Origin: Gordionus sp. m RMFG-2023
Taxonomy: Eukaryota; Nematomorpha; Gordioida; Chordodea; Parachordodidae
DNA length: 64,000 nt
Direction of reading: 5' to 3'
Assembly: GCF_954871325.1 (NCBI RefSeq)
Contig: NC_088777.1
Coordinates: forward strand, 1,364,001-1,428,000
Shown here: positions 1-12,900 of the stretch, in pieces
Layout of the letters: each line of letters starts with the position of its first letter
Numbering within the stretch: the first letter of the stretch is position 1
Notes under the pieces: generated by a model
Told to the model about the DNA's origin: nothing
The model's input: the letters and a program-made list of their open reading frames with translations, nothing else
Databases searched by the model: none
Position numbers and translations under genes: made by a program

Positions 1-2540
1 TTAAAAATCCCGCTAAAAAAAAGCTAGATAAGTCAATAAATCTAAAGAATTTCATAAAATCTCATATAAAAACAGCTGTCTATTAGATTTATAATTTATG
101 AAATATCTGTCATTTCCTTGCTAAATTTTGAAATAATAAACTTTAAAAATGGAAAGATTATACACATTTCGATGATTATGCAAACTCTTTCAAGTTCCAA
201 GCGACACCGCCATATTTACTATAGAAGTGAGGCCTGAAAACCAAGTATAATCATGTGATATTTGTGATTCGCGATAGAGAAGCTAGTCTTTTTTAAATGA
301 AGATTGCTGCCGGAGATCTCATAGTATCGACAGGACAGCAAAAATATTTTAAACGGGAAGTTTTTGAGGTGCAAGTATGTTATAAAGACATTTCTATTTG
401 TTATTGTTTTTTTAAAGATGGCTTTGCTCAAACTCTCCCGATAGATTATAAACACTTTGATTGTATTGTATATATATATAGTATTTCAAGTAAATACAAA
501 ATCTAAATTTGTTTATAGCATCTCTAAAATGTGTGACCAGAGGTGGGATGCTTGCCTCATTTCAATACAATCTGACGGTGTAACAATTTTACACAATTTT
601 GATATTATATATATATACTAGTATAATATAATTGCTTTGCATATTACCAAGCCTATCATTTTAGCGATCCCCTGAATGTGCCGATATCTTGATTTCCTCA
701 GGAAAGCCAATGCTTACTTGAACGAATTTACCCCAAAGCTAAAATTGACAAATAACAATTGAAAATATTTTATTGAGGAATATTTATATTTCTCCCATTG
801 TTGTCCGTTAATGCTTGTGGTCTACATGAGATAGATAAAATTGAAGTCAACAAGCTTGACTTATGAATTAGTATGTCACCCTCTATTTGTTACAACCCCT
901 CAAAGACAACAAATGGCTCCTAACCTCCCCTTACGAAAGATAGTTCTTTTATGATGTTGATTTTCGTATGAGTGTTGGAAATATGGTAATGCGATGCGAT
1001 GCAAGTATACTAGCATAAAGTAAGTAGGCATATCTCTTGAGCTTTGTTTTTTTTAAATCCATAGAACAAGTTTACTGTTTTTAGTTAGAGCCTCAGAACA
1101 TAATACTGTCTTGAAACTTCGGATTACCAATACGAAACTCCTGGAAATTTTAAACTAAACATGCTCCCGGACAGACAAGTTACATTAGAAATAACTCTGG
1201 TATTTTGGGAGATTCAGTAAAAAAAAATGTCCTAAATTGACTAAAGATAAATAAAAAAAAATATTGTGATCTTTCTTAAGTTTATTGTTTCGTTTCTTTC
1301 TGATATTTTTAAATTATTTGAATATTCCTAAAAATTATCGAAATAAATTTTAAATATAGTTCCCACCCGGGAACGTTTCCAGAAAAATGTTTCTTAAATT
1401 CCCTGGAAACTTTACCCCACCTTTACATTATTAGTATATCGGATACGAACCCTTTAGAATATTTTTAGCAGCGCTCCTAACTCTAAAGGGTGGGTGATAT
1501 ATCATAATACTAGTGTATGTCCATTTATTTTTACTAGTGTTTTTGGCATACGCAGAACAGGGAGATCAATGCTACGTAACTATTGATAAGATTTATTGAA
1601 ATCCTTTAAGGTCGGGAGAGATGGCTCCCTAGATTTTGACGGTGTTGGATGGTTTTTATTACAGTATATTAGCCTATCTTTTCATGATTATTAATTTATG
1701 ATATTTGGAAGCTCTAAAAATTATAAGAAAATGTTAAACCGAATGAAAAGGTAAAACATTTTGTAAAGATGATATAGGATAAAGTCAAATTGAACCCCGA
1801 AAATTCCCCCCCCCCTTCATATCTTTGGCCAAGAATAGAATTATTAAACATGCTAAACATCTTTCTCAAGGAATATTGAAGAAATGATCTGGTAGGATTT
1901 ATAAATTAGACGTTAATAAAACTCTGATAAGAATGGTACACATATGATTGAGAGGTGCCAGTAATCAGCTCTTCGTGATTCGAAAGTTAAAGTTACTTTG
2001 ATCCGTGGAACAATTGCTAAAATTTGAAATTGAGCAATCTTCCTTTTTTTGTTTTATCTGAGATTCAATTAGAAATTTACAGGAGTTAACAAAAATCAAG
2101 CATAATAATAATAATAATAGGAAGTAAAAAGAAAGGTTGATTGACTTAATGTTTTAATAATAATAGTTTGATATTTTGGAGAGATTTGTAAAAATACCGT
2201 TACTTAGAAAGATACTTACTTGACTTTTAGAGGTATCCTATTCTTAAATAAGCAAAGATGTTGTATATTTTATATATTTATATATTTATATATCATTGTG
2301 AAAGGAAGATCTAACGTAATTGGTTCTTTGATATGCTGTTATTTTATCTCTTTAGAATCTTATCATACTATTTATTAAATACCAATTATATAAAATCAAA
2401 TAGAATTGATAATAAGTTATATTGTGAACCGAATTTAGTAAATCTAAAAAAATAAGTGTTTTTATTATTTAAAGTTCAAAATTTTTATTTTTTTTTTTTT
2501 AAAAAAAAGTCATATTTTACAAACTCAGTAGTAAATTTAT
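1..2540. other. AT-rich sequence without a recognised gene
   Basis: I see no supported gene here. The two overlapping open frames near 219-506 lie on opposite strands, lack a splice or family context, and do not resemble a known domain. The rest is AT-rich with short homopolymers, including a C run near 1801-1815 and a long A/T stretch near 2480-2510. Confidence 0.5.
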
Positions 2541-2541
2541 A

Positions 2542-2703
2542 TTAACACATGGCCTTAAAAACGGCTAACTCGCTATTTGAGCTAGAAAAATATTGACTAA
2601 GTCTCTGGATTTTGTTACTTCTACAAACAAAATCTTCAAGGCTTGCGTAATATTATTCTAGATAAAATATAGGCTCAAAGCGAGCCGTTTAAAACCATTA
2701 CTT
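2542..2703. repeat. Foldback repeat, AACGGCTAACTC family (copy 1)
   Basis: The segment begins with a GGCCTTAAAAACGGCTAACTC-like arm and ends with the inverted partner GGCTCAAAGCGAGCCG. The core GATTTTGTT...AACAAAATC is also self-complementary. Related copies recur across the window (3095, 19406, 20809, 26349, 48132, 61498). It looks like a small non-autonomous DNA transposon. Its exact ends are uncertain because this copy lacks a clear AGTGTTGTTAAACGG tip. Confidence 0.5.
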
Positions 2704-3094
2704 ATTACATTTAGAAATTACAAATATTTGAGGTTATCGCAAAATTAAAGTTTCATGAGTATCTAACTAAAAGGTGATACACTTGTTCGTTATCTTGCAA
2801 AGACGACAGCGGGGAAAAAAAGAAGTCTAATAGTCCGTGAAATAATAATAAATATGCCATGATATACCACTCCTTCCTCCTTCCGCCTTCCACCCCCCCC
2901 CCCCTTATCCTTCTCCTACTCCAAACAAAAATCAATAAGGAATATTTTTAAATTCACTTTTTCCAAACCATTGATTAAATTATTTTTTTTATTGTAGATA
3001 TTAATTATACCGCGAAAAAAAACGTATATATATATATATATTATTCACACTTCAGTCAAGAGCGCAAATTAATTATGTTTCGTATTATTAGATG

Positions 3095-3237
3095 TAGTGT
3101 TGTTAAACGGGCCGTTTTTAAGCCAATTTTTACGAACGGCTGGACATCTATCAGCGAAATTCAAAGCTCAGACCATTGGCTAAAATATTGAGTTAGCCGT
3201 TTTTAAACAATCGGCTCAAAACTAGCCGGTTAACACT
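3095..3237. repeat. Foldback MITE, AGTGTTGTTAAACGG family
   Basis: The left tip reads AGTGTTGTTAAACGGGCC and the right tip ends GCCGGTTAACACT, its inverted complement. This is one of the clearest copies of a dispersed 140-230 bp family in this window. Short length, terminal inverted repeats and no coding capacity fit a MITE. I did not identify the parent transposase. Confidence 0.65.
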
Positions 3238-3239
3238 GA

Positions 3240-4400
3240 TTTAGATGGATAAATTTCTTACCTTCGGATGTTTTCCCATTCAAAAATTGATTGGCTCCCG
3301 AATCGATGAAAGATCTAACAACATCTAATACGATCAATATTATGATAAATGTAAGGAATTTGTTACGAGCGCAAAAGATCATTTGAAACCATCGTTAAAG
3401 GAATCTATCATAAACTAAAATGAAATTTATATCTGTGTTTTTTTATAATCCTTTTTTTTTTAGATATATTATAAAAAAATTTTTAAAAATATATTTAAAA
3501 TTATGAAAAAATTATTTTAAAGGTGAATTATTATGTTATTTATTATATAGGTATATAAAATTTTTACTAATATTTGTATAAATTTGTATATGATATATAT
3601 AACGATAAACTCCTTTATTATCAAATTACAATAAAAATTTGATTTTTGTTCCAAATAAAAATCTATTTTTATTTTTTTAAAAATAAAAATTGAATTTTTT
3701 TATAATTAAGGTTTATTTATTCAATATGTTTTATATTATCTCTATATGATAAACGAATGGAAAATAAAACTTTTAACACTGGAAATAAAAATTAGTAACT
3801 ACAACCCAACAGGCATAGTTTCAGATATGAGTAGATCCATTGCACTAAAGCATTAAGATTCATACCACTGGGTATTAAGTTGTAATTTCAATCCTTATTC
3901 TCCAAGAGATTTTAGCCAAAATAAGAGATAATTTATACAGCATAATGTAGAGGATGTCGACTCTTGGTAGAAGCAATGAAGAGTTATTTATGTATTCCTC
4001 CCTCCCCCCCCCCCCGACCTCCCTCTCACTCTCCAAATTTTATAAATATTTACTTTATTTTAATAAACGCGTATACATTTAAAAACTTATTCCTCAATTC
4101 TCATACTCTTTCAGATTTTTGGTGCGGGCTTTGGTCCTCTTTCGAGGAGCCTTTGGAGGAATTGAGCCCTCATGTCCAGGTCAAAAAAAAATTGATAGCA
4201 GTGGATATCAAAAAAAAAAGAATCAGATACGAAATATACAAATATTTACTGGGAAGTCAAAATTTATGGTTAACAAGTGGTAATAACATATGACGAAAAG
4301 GACTAAAAATTGTACAGGAAACGAGGTTTAAGAATTTAGAAAGTGACGGGTAAACGAGATGAGAAGGAAGACCAAAACTTTAAAATGAAATAGGAAAAAT
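3240..4400. other. AT-rich sequence; one possible orphan exon near 4114
   Basis: No gene is supported. A good acceptor (TACTCTTTCAG) ends at about 4113 and is followed by a GC-richer open stretch reading DFWCGLWSSFEEPLEELS, then CAG|GTC near 4182. This could be an exon of an upstream part of the AKNA-like gene, but its phase does not fit the next candidate exon start at 8939. I do not call it. Confidence 0.25.
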
Positions 4401-4417
4401 CGGGTGGAGATACCATT

Positions 4418-4565
4418 TGCAAGGCCGGGTCTGCCCCGGGTTTTATATTTTCAATCCCGGCCCGGATATTTAAAATAAATTAGGGCCGGCTCGGATATAT
4501 TCAAAAAATTAGGGTACGACTAACCCGTGTACCAGGACTTAGGACCTGGCCTGCAGGTCTATGAA
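4418..4565. repeat. Dispersed GGCCCGG-rich repeat
   Basis: A short GC-rich island (GCCGGGTCTGCCCCGGG, then CCCGGCCCGGATATT and GGGCCGGCTCGGATATATT) ends with CCTGCAGGTCTATG. Related islands ending in TGCA(G/A)(A/G)TCTCTAG-like sequence occur at about 11345, 13335, 40310, 42125 and 49315. They look like one family of short non-autonomous elements with degenerate internal GGCCCG arrays. Confidence 0.5.
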
Positions 4566-4569
4566 TCAA

Positions 4570-5565
4570 GTAGATGTCCAAACCTTTGTGTCATCTATGA
4601 CCAAAATTTTCGGGTTTGCGTAATGTTGTTCCCGATTAAATATTAAAATAACAATAAAACCCAAGGTTCGATGCACCTACATATGTTTTTTATAAGTTTT
4701 TTTTAATAATAATCTCCGTGGCAAAAAAAAAGAAGGAAATTAATAAAATTGTATAAACTCTAGCAATATCGCAAGAATTTCGCCAAATTCCTAATTGCAT
4801 AAGTTATCATTTGTGCCGTATAGAATAGCCAATCTTTTTCTCGGTCTCTGAGTTATAACTTTAGGGTAGCGGAATTTAGCGGGGACACAATGACGCCTTT
4901 TTATTTTGCATCTAAACAACAACAAACAACAACAAAAATGTTTAGAAAGATATCCTCATTTATTTTGAAAATAGCTAAATAAAAATATAAATAACCGTAA
5001 ATTAAAAATTAACCTTTATAATACACATAAAAAAAACTAAAGAAAGATTTTTTTAAAAAAAAGTATAACAAAATAACATATAAAAAGCAACTGTTTTTTA
5101 TTATAATTTAAATAAAAAATTCATTCATTAAATAATTTAAATCATATGAAAAAATCCAATAAGAAAAATACAAAAAAATTATAAAAAATCTCTAATTGTT
5201 TTTTTACGATAAAATTTAATGCTCAAAATTCTTGGGGAAAGTATGTCACTTTGAGATCTCATTGATAATGAATGATTTAGTTTTGTTAATAAATATGATA
5301 ATTATATTTTTTAAAAGATTGTGTTTTTTAATATGTCAAAATCAATATTTTTATAAACTTTGGGAGATGACTGTGAGGGATGTGAAGAGGATGTGTGTAA
5401 CTCAAAACTTTATGCAATAAATAAAGAAATTCAAATTCAAAATAAAATTTATCGGGATTACAAAAATATGTAAACAATTTGTATAATTTTTTTTTTATAA
5501 ATAATTTGTATTTATTATTGTTCTAACTATAAGAATACTTCATTTCATTGTCGTCAGTCAGAAGG
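4570..5565. other. AT-rich sequence, no gene seen
   Basis: The stretch consists of A/T homopolymers and short open frames without family resemblance. The small frame at 5232-5420 has AT-rich codons unlike the exons in this window. Confidence 0.5.
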
Positions 5566-5573
5566 GAGGGACT

Positions 5574-6586
5574 CAGTGGCGTAGCCAGGATTTTATCATG
5601 GGGGGGGGGGGGGTTTCTCCTATTTTTTTTGAACACTTAATTGCTTATATTTTTGAATTTGTTAAAATAGTTTTATATTTTCATATATCAAAATTTTATG
5701 GTATTTTATTATATATTTTACATTCCTTTATTTAACCATGTATATATTTTTATTAATTAAAATATTTTCAAAATGTTGATATTTTATACAATACAGATTT
5801 TAATATTAAAAATTATAATGTAAAAAAACTCTATTCAATAAAAAGTGATTTTTTATAATTATATAAAATATGTGTAATTCTTATGCCAATAATGGTATTT
5901 AAAAAAAATATGATTATCTTATAAATAATACTTTTTTTACAAAAAAAAATTGATTATATATTAAAACTAATAAAATTTTATTGCTATTTTTTGATTTGAA
6001 TTTAAAAAGAGAGATCTACTTTTCTCTGAGACTTTGCTAATTCATCTAGAATCAAATTTTTTATCTAAAATAATCTCCTTATAAATATTCAATAGGGGTA
6101 ATCCATTTAAAAGTTTTTCACCGGTTATGTTTCTTAAATAGGTTTTTAGCCTTTTTAAAGTTGAAAAAGACTTTCATTAGTGCAGGTACTAATTGGCAAG
6201 GTATTTAAAATAATTAATAATGTTTTGATATTAGGCAGGGAATCTAAAATGCAATTACACATGGAAAGGGCCTGCAGAGCATTTTTTGGTCTCAAAGAAT
6301 ACCCTATTTTGTCAAGATTTTTAAACCAAAATTCGACATCGTAACTTATCATATGAACCTAAATATGAAAAAATAGACAACTTTTATGAAATGCAAAATA
6401 ATATAAAATTTATTTAATAAATATAAATATAAAAATAATGAAATGTGTTGTGTTTATCTATTATTATTTATAATAAATTTAAAACACAAAAATCAAGCGT
6501 TTAATTAAAAAAAAAATTTTTTTTTTCATTTTTCATAGGGGGGGGGGGGATTGAACCCCCATAACCCCCCCATTCCCACGTCACTG
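5574..6586 (-). mobile_element. Decayed hAT-superfamily transposon with 8-bp target duplication
   Basis: The element starts CAGTGGCGTAGCCAGG and ends CCCACGTCACTG, imperfect inverted tips typical of hAT elements. It is flanked on both sides by a perfect 8-bp direct repeat, GAGGGACT (5566-5573 and 6587-6594), the target-site duplication size of hAT. Poly-G runs follow both tips. Inside, on the - strand, is a remnant of the hAT C-terminal dimerisation domain (6060-6352). At 1,013 bp it is internally deleted and non-autonomous. Confidence 0.88.
6060..6352 (-). pseudogene. hAT transposase C-terminal dimerisation domain, frameshifted
   Basis: The - strand reads through LNTLPISTCTNESLFQL, then after a frameshift at about 6155 continues KRLKTYLRNITGEKLLNGL and LLNIYKEI. 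This is the family pattern of the hAT dimerisation domain: a leucine/proline stretch, then a serine-phenylalanine-leucine core, then lysine-threonine-tyrosine-leucine-arginine, then a leucine-rich tail. The frameshift and the absence of the N-terminal catalytic part show a dead copy. It lies wholly inside the element at 5574-6586. Confidence 0.75.
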
Positions 6587-6594
6587 GAGGGACT

Positions 6595-7670
6595 AAAAGA
6601 GGGGGTAAGGAGGGGGCGGGTGCAGACCTACCTCCTCACCCCACAACCCTCACCGTTTTGTAATATTTTATAACGAATTTTTAAAGTTTAATAAAGTTTA
6701 GAATTTACCCAAATAATTTAAAACATCTCTAAAAACGATCTTTGTTTATCGGAGACCTTCGTGGGCCGAACCTGCCCCCCCGGTTCATATGTCCATATCC
6801 TGCCCCATGGACTTGGGGCCCTAATATTTATATTTTTCTAGCCGTGCTCGGGTTTTTGAAGAAAAAAAAATTGATATGGGCCTGCGCGCTTAAAAATTTT
6901 TTTCTTCATTTATTTAATAGTTTTCTGACTTAATTCTTCTATTTATAATATATTTCAGTATTGTTAGCGAAATGATATATAATATTGCTTATTTTCGTTG
7001 AATATAATAAATTAAAATTTTTCGATTCAACTGATTTAGAAATCGGACTAAATATTAAGCTTCAACAATGTCATAACCAGTAACTATATTAAAAATATTT
7101 TTACATTAAATTTTATATTTATTGGTTATTTAATTCTTTAATTCTCATTTTTTTTTTAATACTTAGCTTAACACTTAATATATTTTTATTATAATGAAAC
7201 CATCTGTTTAACCTAGAAATCAAATCAATTTTTATCTTCACTTGATTAATTTTTTTTTAAAATGATTATAATAAATTTTAATAATGATGTAAGGGATATT
7301 ATATATAAAATATTTATATAAAATAATTTGTCTTATTTTATTATTACTCATTGTCAAACTAAATTATCGATTGGTGACACAAAACACAAATAAAAAAAAT
7401 TGAAAATAGCCCCCCCATATATATATATTTGTTTTTAAAATTAAATTCCTTTTAAACGAAGAAAAATTTTTTCTCCAAAAAAAAACACGCTAGGGAGATT
7501 AATCTTAAGAGAAAGAAAAAGCCAAATTTTATTACATTTTTTTATTATCTTCTTTTATCGATTATTTGTGTGTTATTTTATCACGAACCGGGGGAAGGAC
7601 AGTAGTAAAAAAAAAAGAGATATCTTTTTAAAAGTAATTTTCATATTTTTTTTTTATAATTACTACTTAC
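6595..7670. other. AT-rich sequence with a GC-rich patch, no gene
   Basis: A G-rich stretch (6597-6650) and a GGGCC/CCCC-containing patch near 6750-6850, probably another dispersed GC-rich repeat, are followed by featureless AT-rich DNA. No exon-like segment was found. Confidence 0.45.
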
Positions 7671-7677
7671 TAAGTGT

Positions 7678-7890
7678 AAGTGTTGTTAAACTACCCTAAC
7701 TTTAGTCAACTATAAAACAGAGTAGCCATGTTTTTAAATCAAGAATATTCCAATCGATCTTCAAGTTGAGACTTTAGCCATGTTTTTAAATCAAGAATAT
7801 TCCAATCGATCTTCAAGTTGAGACTTAAATTGGTGGCTTAATTCCATTTTTTAGAGCCAAAAGTTTAACAAAGCCACGATTGAGAACACT
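7678..7890. repeat. Foldback repeat with an internal duplication
   Basis: The left tip AGTGTTGTTAAACT (from about 7679) and the right tip AGTTTAAC...GAACACT are inverted partners. A segment of about 52 bp beginning AGCCATGTTTTTAAATC is repeated twice in tandem at 7725-7830. A related copy in the opposite orientation lies at 62456-62598, sharing GTCAACTATAAAACAG and AAGTTGAGACT. It probably belongs to the same broad foldback group as the AGTGTTGTTAAACGG elements. Confidence 0.55.
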
Positions 7891-8159
7891 ATTACTTACT
7901 AAATCTTTTGTTTTCGTTAAATATTTTTTTACTTTTCTAGCATTATCAAACATTTTAAGATTGATCGTATATTCAAGGATAATCACGCAATAACGATTGA
8001 TTTTAAAAAAATTTCCCAGTTATCTAAGTTTTCTAATGTGAAAGTTAGGTAAACGAGAAAACAACTCTTTTTCTTTCGACAAAAAAAACCAGGGATCCGA
8101 ACCGTTTACGGTTCTTAAGAGAAGAAATTTATAAAGGTTCTTTTTACTCCTTCGAAAAA

Positions 8160-8260
8160 TAATTTTATCGGTTCGGTTACGGATAACGGTTTATAATGGT
8201 TTAACGGTTCGGTTACGGATAACGGTTTATAATAATTTAACGGTTCGTTACGGTTCACTC
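8160..8260. repeat. Tandem GGTTCGGTTACGG repeat
   Basis: About two and a half copies of a unit of about 44 bp containing GGTTCGGTTACGGATAACGG followed by TTATAATRRTTTAAC are arranged head to tail. The open frame covering them on the - strand is a by-product. It resembles the internal arrays of the GGCCCG-type repeats in design, but not in sequence. Confidence 0.55.
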
Positions 8261-8399
8261 CGGGTCCCCGCAAACATAATAGGTTGCGTATATTAATTCT
8301 GGTATCAACGGACAAAAGGGCGGGAAAAAATGGACATTATGAATTCTAATCGGATTTATCCAAATCCTAATCACGTGATCTCCCCCTCCCTCCTTCTCC

Positions 8400-8938
8400 C
8401 ATTCCTCCTCCCCACCCCCCAGATTTTTTAAGATATAAATTCTCTTCCCCCCCCCCCCCCAACGAGGCCAGAATATAAATTTAATATTTTTTAAAATTTG
8501 AAAATGAAGTGGAAAAAAAAAATTAAAAACTTTTTTAAAAAATAATAATAAATAAAATAATTAAATAATATTAAATAAATTATTAAAAATATAATATTTA
8601 TTTTAATTATTTTTTATATATATAATAAATGTTAAAAAAAAAAAATTTTAATTTCACAAAAAAATGTTTCAAATCTAGCGTTTTAACACGTATTCAAAGT
8701 ATAAAGTCGCCAGCTCTAAATTAGCCAAAAATTAATTTAAATCAAAGCAAAAAACATTTTTTAAATAATTTTATGCTTTAAAAGCTATATATATATAAAC
8801 TTTTTAAAAAATTGATCAAAAAATATATAATTTTTTTAATTTTTATATTTGATTTAAACGAAATCGATAAATAAAAAAAATTATCTATATTTTATTAAAA
8901 AATTTATTTACAAATTTTAAACATTAATTTTATTTTAG
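8400..8938. other. AT-rich sequence upstream of the AKNA-like gene
   Basis: Poly-C and poly-A/T tracts dominate and no exon is visible. An acceptor-like TTTATTTTAG ends at 8938, and the downstream frame stays open from 8939 into the first exon called below. The true start may therefore lie further upstream. Confidence 0.4.
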
Positions 8939-8988
8939 ATTTATTTAATCTTTATTCAACGATCGAAAAAAAAACACAAAATAAAATT

Positions 8989-9988
8989 ATGATGGATGAC
9001 AAACAACTAAAAATTTTGACGAATTCCGCGACACTTGACGTGCCCAGATTAAGGGGATCGACCCATTCGGTCCCGTTCCCCTCCGAAAAACGTGGTGGTA
9101 GTGACGTGAACGCTACTACATTCGTCAAATCCCGTGTGGCGGCCAATAAAAATCGGGAGGAAGCAGTTATCGATCCGCTAGCTATTAAACGCCCCGATTC
9201 CTTGCATCTCCGCGAGCACCGAAAATCCAAATCGAAGCTCGCCACGGTGAACTCTAACCCTAGAATTCTACCCGATAAACAACCGCAAAATGATCGCGCC
9301 GATAAAAAAATGAACGCCGTCGACAAAACCACGAAACTCGTCGAGCCTGACGCTTCCATCCGCCACGATTCCAAAGGACCCAATGATCGCGGGACGGGAA
9401 TTCTCAGAGTTCTCGGAAATTACGAGAAAAAATCGGAACCCAATGCGGCCCTCGTCGATTCCTACAAGGAGCTGCTGATCCGGCTATCCAGAGCCCAGGT
9501 AAAAATCGACGAACTTTCCTTGCAGAATAGCGCGAACGAAGAAACCATTCGCAATTGGAGACCCGTGCTGAGAGAAGCCCTCTTGAGTAATAGCGGGGAC
9601 TCCAGATCGCCGTCCATCAGCTCGCGGCTCTCCTCCTGTTTCGTGGAGGACAGTCTCAGGAATTTGATGATGCCTCACTCTCAAACACCTATGGCCAATG
9701 AGATTAGTTATAGGGCTAAAAATGTGGGCGCGGAAAAACCGTTAAATTTGGGCGGTTCTTACGGGTCAGGACCAGAGCTGCAGATTTTGAATGAGCCGCC
9801 ATCAGATCGGTCCCAAATAACGCGTTGTTTTCCTAATCGCGTTGTCAATTTCGTTAACGTTACTCCCCAGCAAAAATGCGAAGAATATTTGAACAATTCC
9901 GACTTCCTCAAATACGCCCAGTCGTCGTTTCAATGCTCCCCTTCCATGGGCGATCCCGCTAAAGCTACGCCACCCTTCCACAAGAAAA
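8989..9988 (+). CDS. AKNA-like gene, exon 1
   Basis: The frame opens with two methionine codons and runs 333 codons plus one base before the donor A|GTTAAA. Without splicing it ends three codons later at TAA. Base composition is far richer in G+C than the flanks. The frame is also open upstream to an acceptor-like TAG at 8938, so this could be an internal exon whose first methionine only looks like a start. Confidence 0.65.
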
Positions 9989-12900
9989 GTTAAATTTTTT
10001 TTAAAAAGAATAATCAGATTATTCAATTCGAAATCAGAATATGATTATTGTAAAAAAAAAAAATTATAAGGGGTTTTCTAAAGACCCCACATCTATTCGA
10101 TTTAACGTAAGATCATTCTTCCAAGAAAAAGTCTCACCCGGCTGAGGAATTCATTTTTGAGGATTTTTTTTTAAAATGGAAATTTGGGCTGAAGAGAATT
10201 CCAAAAAGGACTATATTTTAGATCCCAAAGATATTTGATCCTATTAAAATTTTGAAAGATGGAATGGTAGGTCTTTAATTTAAACTCAAAGTCAAACATA
10301 AAACCTTTTAATTTCATTCAAGTTTAAATTTCAGGCATATTTTTTAGGATTAATATTTATACTTTATGATTAATTTATGGCATCTCTAATATTAGTCATT
10401 CTATAACGATTAAAAGACAGCACAGATGTCACTTATAAAATATTAATAAAATATGGTAATTTTTCTATTTATATTATTATTTTTAGTGTGATTTGACAAA
10501 AATTTTAAAGCAATTTTTTTTAGGTCTCAGTTAGCGTAGTTAAAACGGCTCGCTTTGAGCCCATCTAAAACGGCTAACTCAAATTCTTGGCCAGATGTAA
10601 ATATAGCCTAAAGCCGCCTAGAGATTCCTCCTAGAGATTCCGCCAATAGATTCCAAACTATTTTTGTGGGAGCAAAATATTCAGACTTCCGGAATATTTT
10701 TCTCTGGATTAACCCTTTTTTTAGCGGTTTGATAATATAACTAGTAATTAGAAAGTATGAGTGAGTGAGTGTGTTTTTAATTATGATTATGTTATTGAAC
10801 TCCACTTTTAAGGGCTTGATTCCAATTTAAGTGTTATTATAATGACTCCACCACTATACTAGTGACTCTAGTTGTTACGTTACATATGTTTATCCCCTAA
10901 ATAGGCCTTTGTTCTTGGGCTCCTACTTTTTTTTAAATACCATTTCTCATTAACCAATCAAATGAAAAGCAGTATAATGGCATATCAGGGATAATGTCAG
11001 CCCCCCCCCCCAATGTAATATTAGGTCAATACTTAGCATTTTAGATGTCGGGAAGTTAAGGTCTTCTTCTTTTACCATTCAGACCAAATATTGGTTTTTT
11101 TTTGGATTTTGATAAATATTTACGAAGTAATCATGATATAAGTTGATATCTTGATAAGGGTTTAACTTACCCCAGCCCTAGCATACCTGGTTATAAATTC
11201 TAAATGACATGACAGGACTAAATCCCAACTCAGATCCAGAGAATTCGGCTCTGTTCACCGACCCATTTATACCAATTTATGGAAATTATCTGTCGCTAAA
11301 CTAATTTTTTGAGGAGTTTTTCGACATTTTATAGTATAAATTCGTGATCTTCGGGCCTAATTTTTTAAGCCCGGCCCGCCCGAAATTTATTTTATACGGG
11401 CCGGGTCGAGTTCGGGCCGGGTTCGGGCCGGGTTTACTTTTGCAGATCTCTAGCATAAATAAATATTTAATATTATCAAATTTTTCTACATTTTCATTCC
11501 TTTATTTCATCGGGGAATAATTTTTAATTCAAAAAGTCATTTTATAGCTGAAATTATTGATTTATTTTTATTTTTTCCTTCTTGTTTTCGAAAAGGCAAT
11601 ATGAAAATTATAAGAAAATATACATATTTTAGTTGGTTTTTTGGCATAGGATATTAAAAGTATATCTAATAATAATATTAAAAATAAAGTATTTTTTGTA
11701 AAAAAATAACCAGATAATTCTTTTAATCTTGTATTTATACAAACGAAACGAAAATATTTTTTTTCCTTTTTTTTGTCTATTCTATTTTTTGTCTTTTCTT
11801 GTTATTCTTTTCTTAACTTTTCATTTTTTAAAAAAAAAACATTTTCTTCTCTTCTCTTCTCTTCTCTTCTCTTCTCTTCTCTTCTCTTCTCTTCTCTTCT
11901 CTTCTCTTCTCTTCTCTTCTCTTCTCTTCTCTTCTCTTCTTCTTCTCTTCTCTTCTCTTCTCTTCTCTTCTCTTCTCTTCTCTTCTCTTCTCTTCTCTTC
12001 TCTTCTCTTCTCTTCTCTTCTCTTCTCTTCTCTTCTCTTTTTCTCTTTCTCTTTCTCTTCTCTTTAAATTATATCTTAAAAAGATATTTACAAATAAAAA
12101 ATTTTTAAAAAAAAAATTAGGCTGTGTTTTAAATTTTTTTAAATTAAAAAAAGTATATATAAATTTTTCGTTGTAATTTTTTGGAGTTCGTTGTATTTTT
12201 AAAAATAAGAATTTATGATAAAAATTTAGTTAATTTTTTTTCTTAAAAAAATAATTTCACATTCATTTTTAGCTTCCTTCCCCATATAATTACAATTATG
12301 AATAAATTTGTGTTAAATTATATGTGTATATATAATCATAAAAATATATGCTCAAGAAGAAATTTAATACTCTCATCTCGTTAGTATAACCATTTCCCCA
12401 AAATGTTGAAGCGTTTTTAACTTTAAAAAACGCTTTTAAAAACTGCGTTTGGATTTCAAAATTTTTAATGCCTATTATAACACCCATGAATATTTTAAGT
12501 ACGATTTTTGCGTCAGGATTTTCTGTTATAAAAATTACCGTGACCTCAGTGCAATAATTTAATGAGTTGGATTGAGGATTTTTATTAATATTATTTTTTT
12601 TGAAACTCGAAAGGCGGAAATCGTAAGCGTAATACGGTATTATCGTGCCCCGAAAGCTGTTGGGCCGGGCTAGAAGATTTGCAGGGCCAGCTGGACAAAT
12701 TGGGCAACAAATAATTTTGCGCCACAAATGTATATATAATCACGCTTAAGGTTTTAAGCGTATCAATTCAGGCCGTAATTGACCTCTCCCCCAAAACCAA
12801 TGACGATATCATTTCTTAGTCCTAACAAATTAAAATTAGTAAACCCCCCCTCCAACTCGAATTTTATTTGAATGACGATATCTTGACAATATCCTAACCC

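Noticed and set aside
11729-12108. Two overlapping frames rich in FSSLL
   Set aside because: Produced by the TCTTC array; present in more than one frame and not conserved.
12296-12727. 143-codon frame on the - strand
   Set aside because: AT-rich codons, no recognisable domain, no splice support, and it lies within intron 1 of a + strand gene. It could be an old transposon piece, but nothing shows it.
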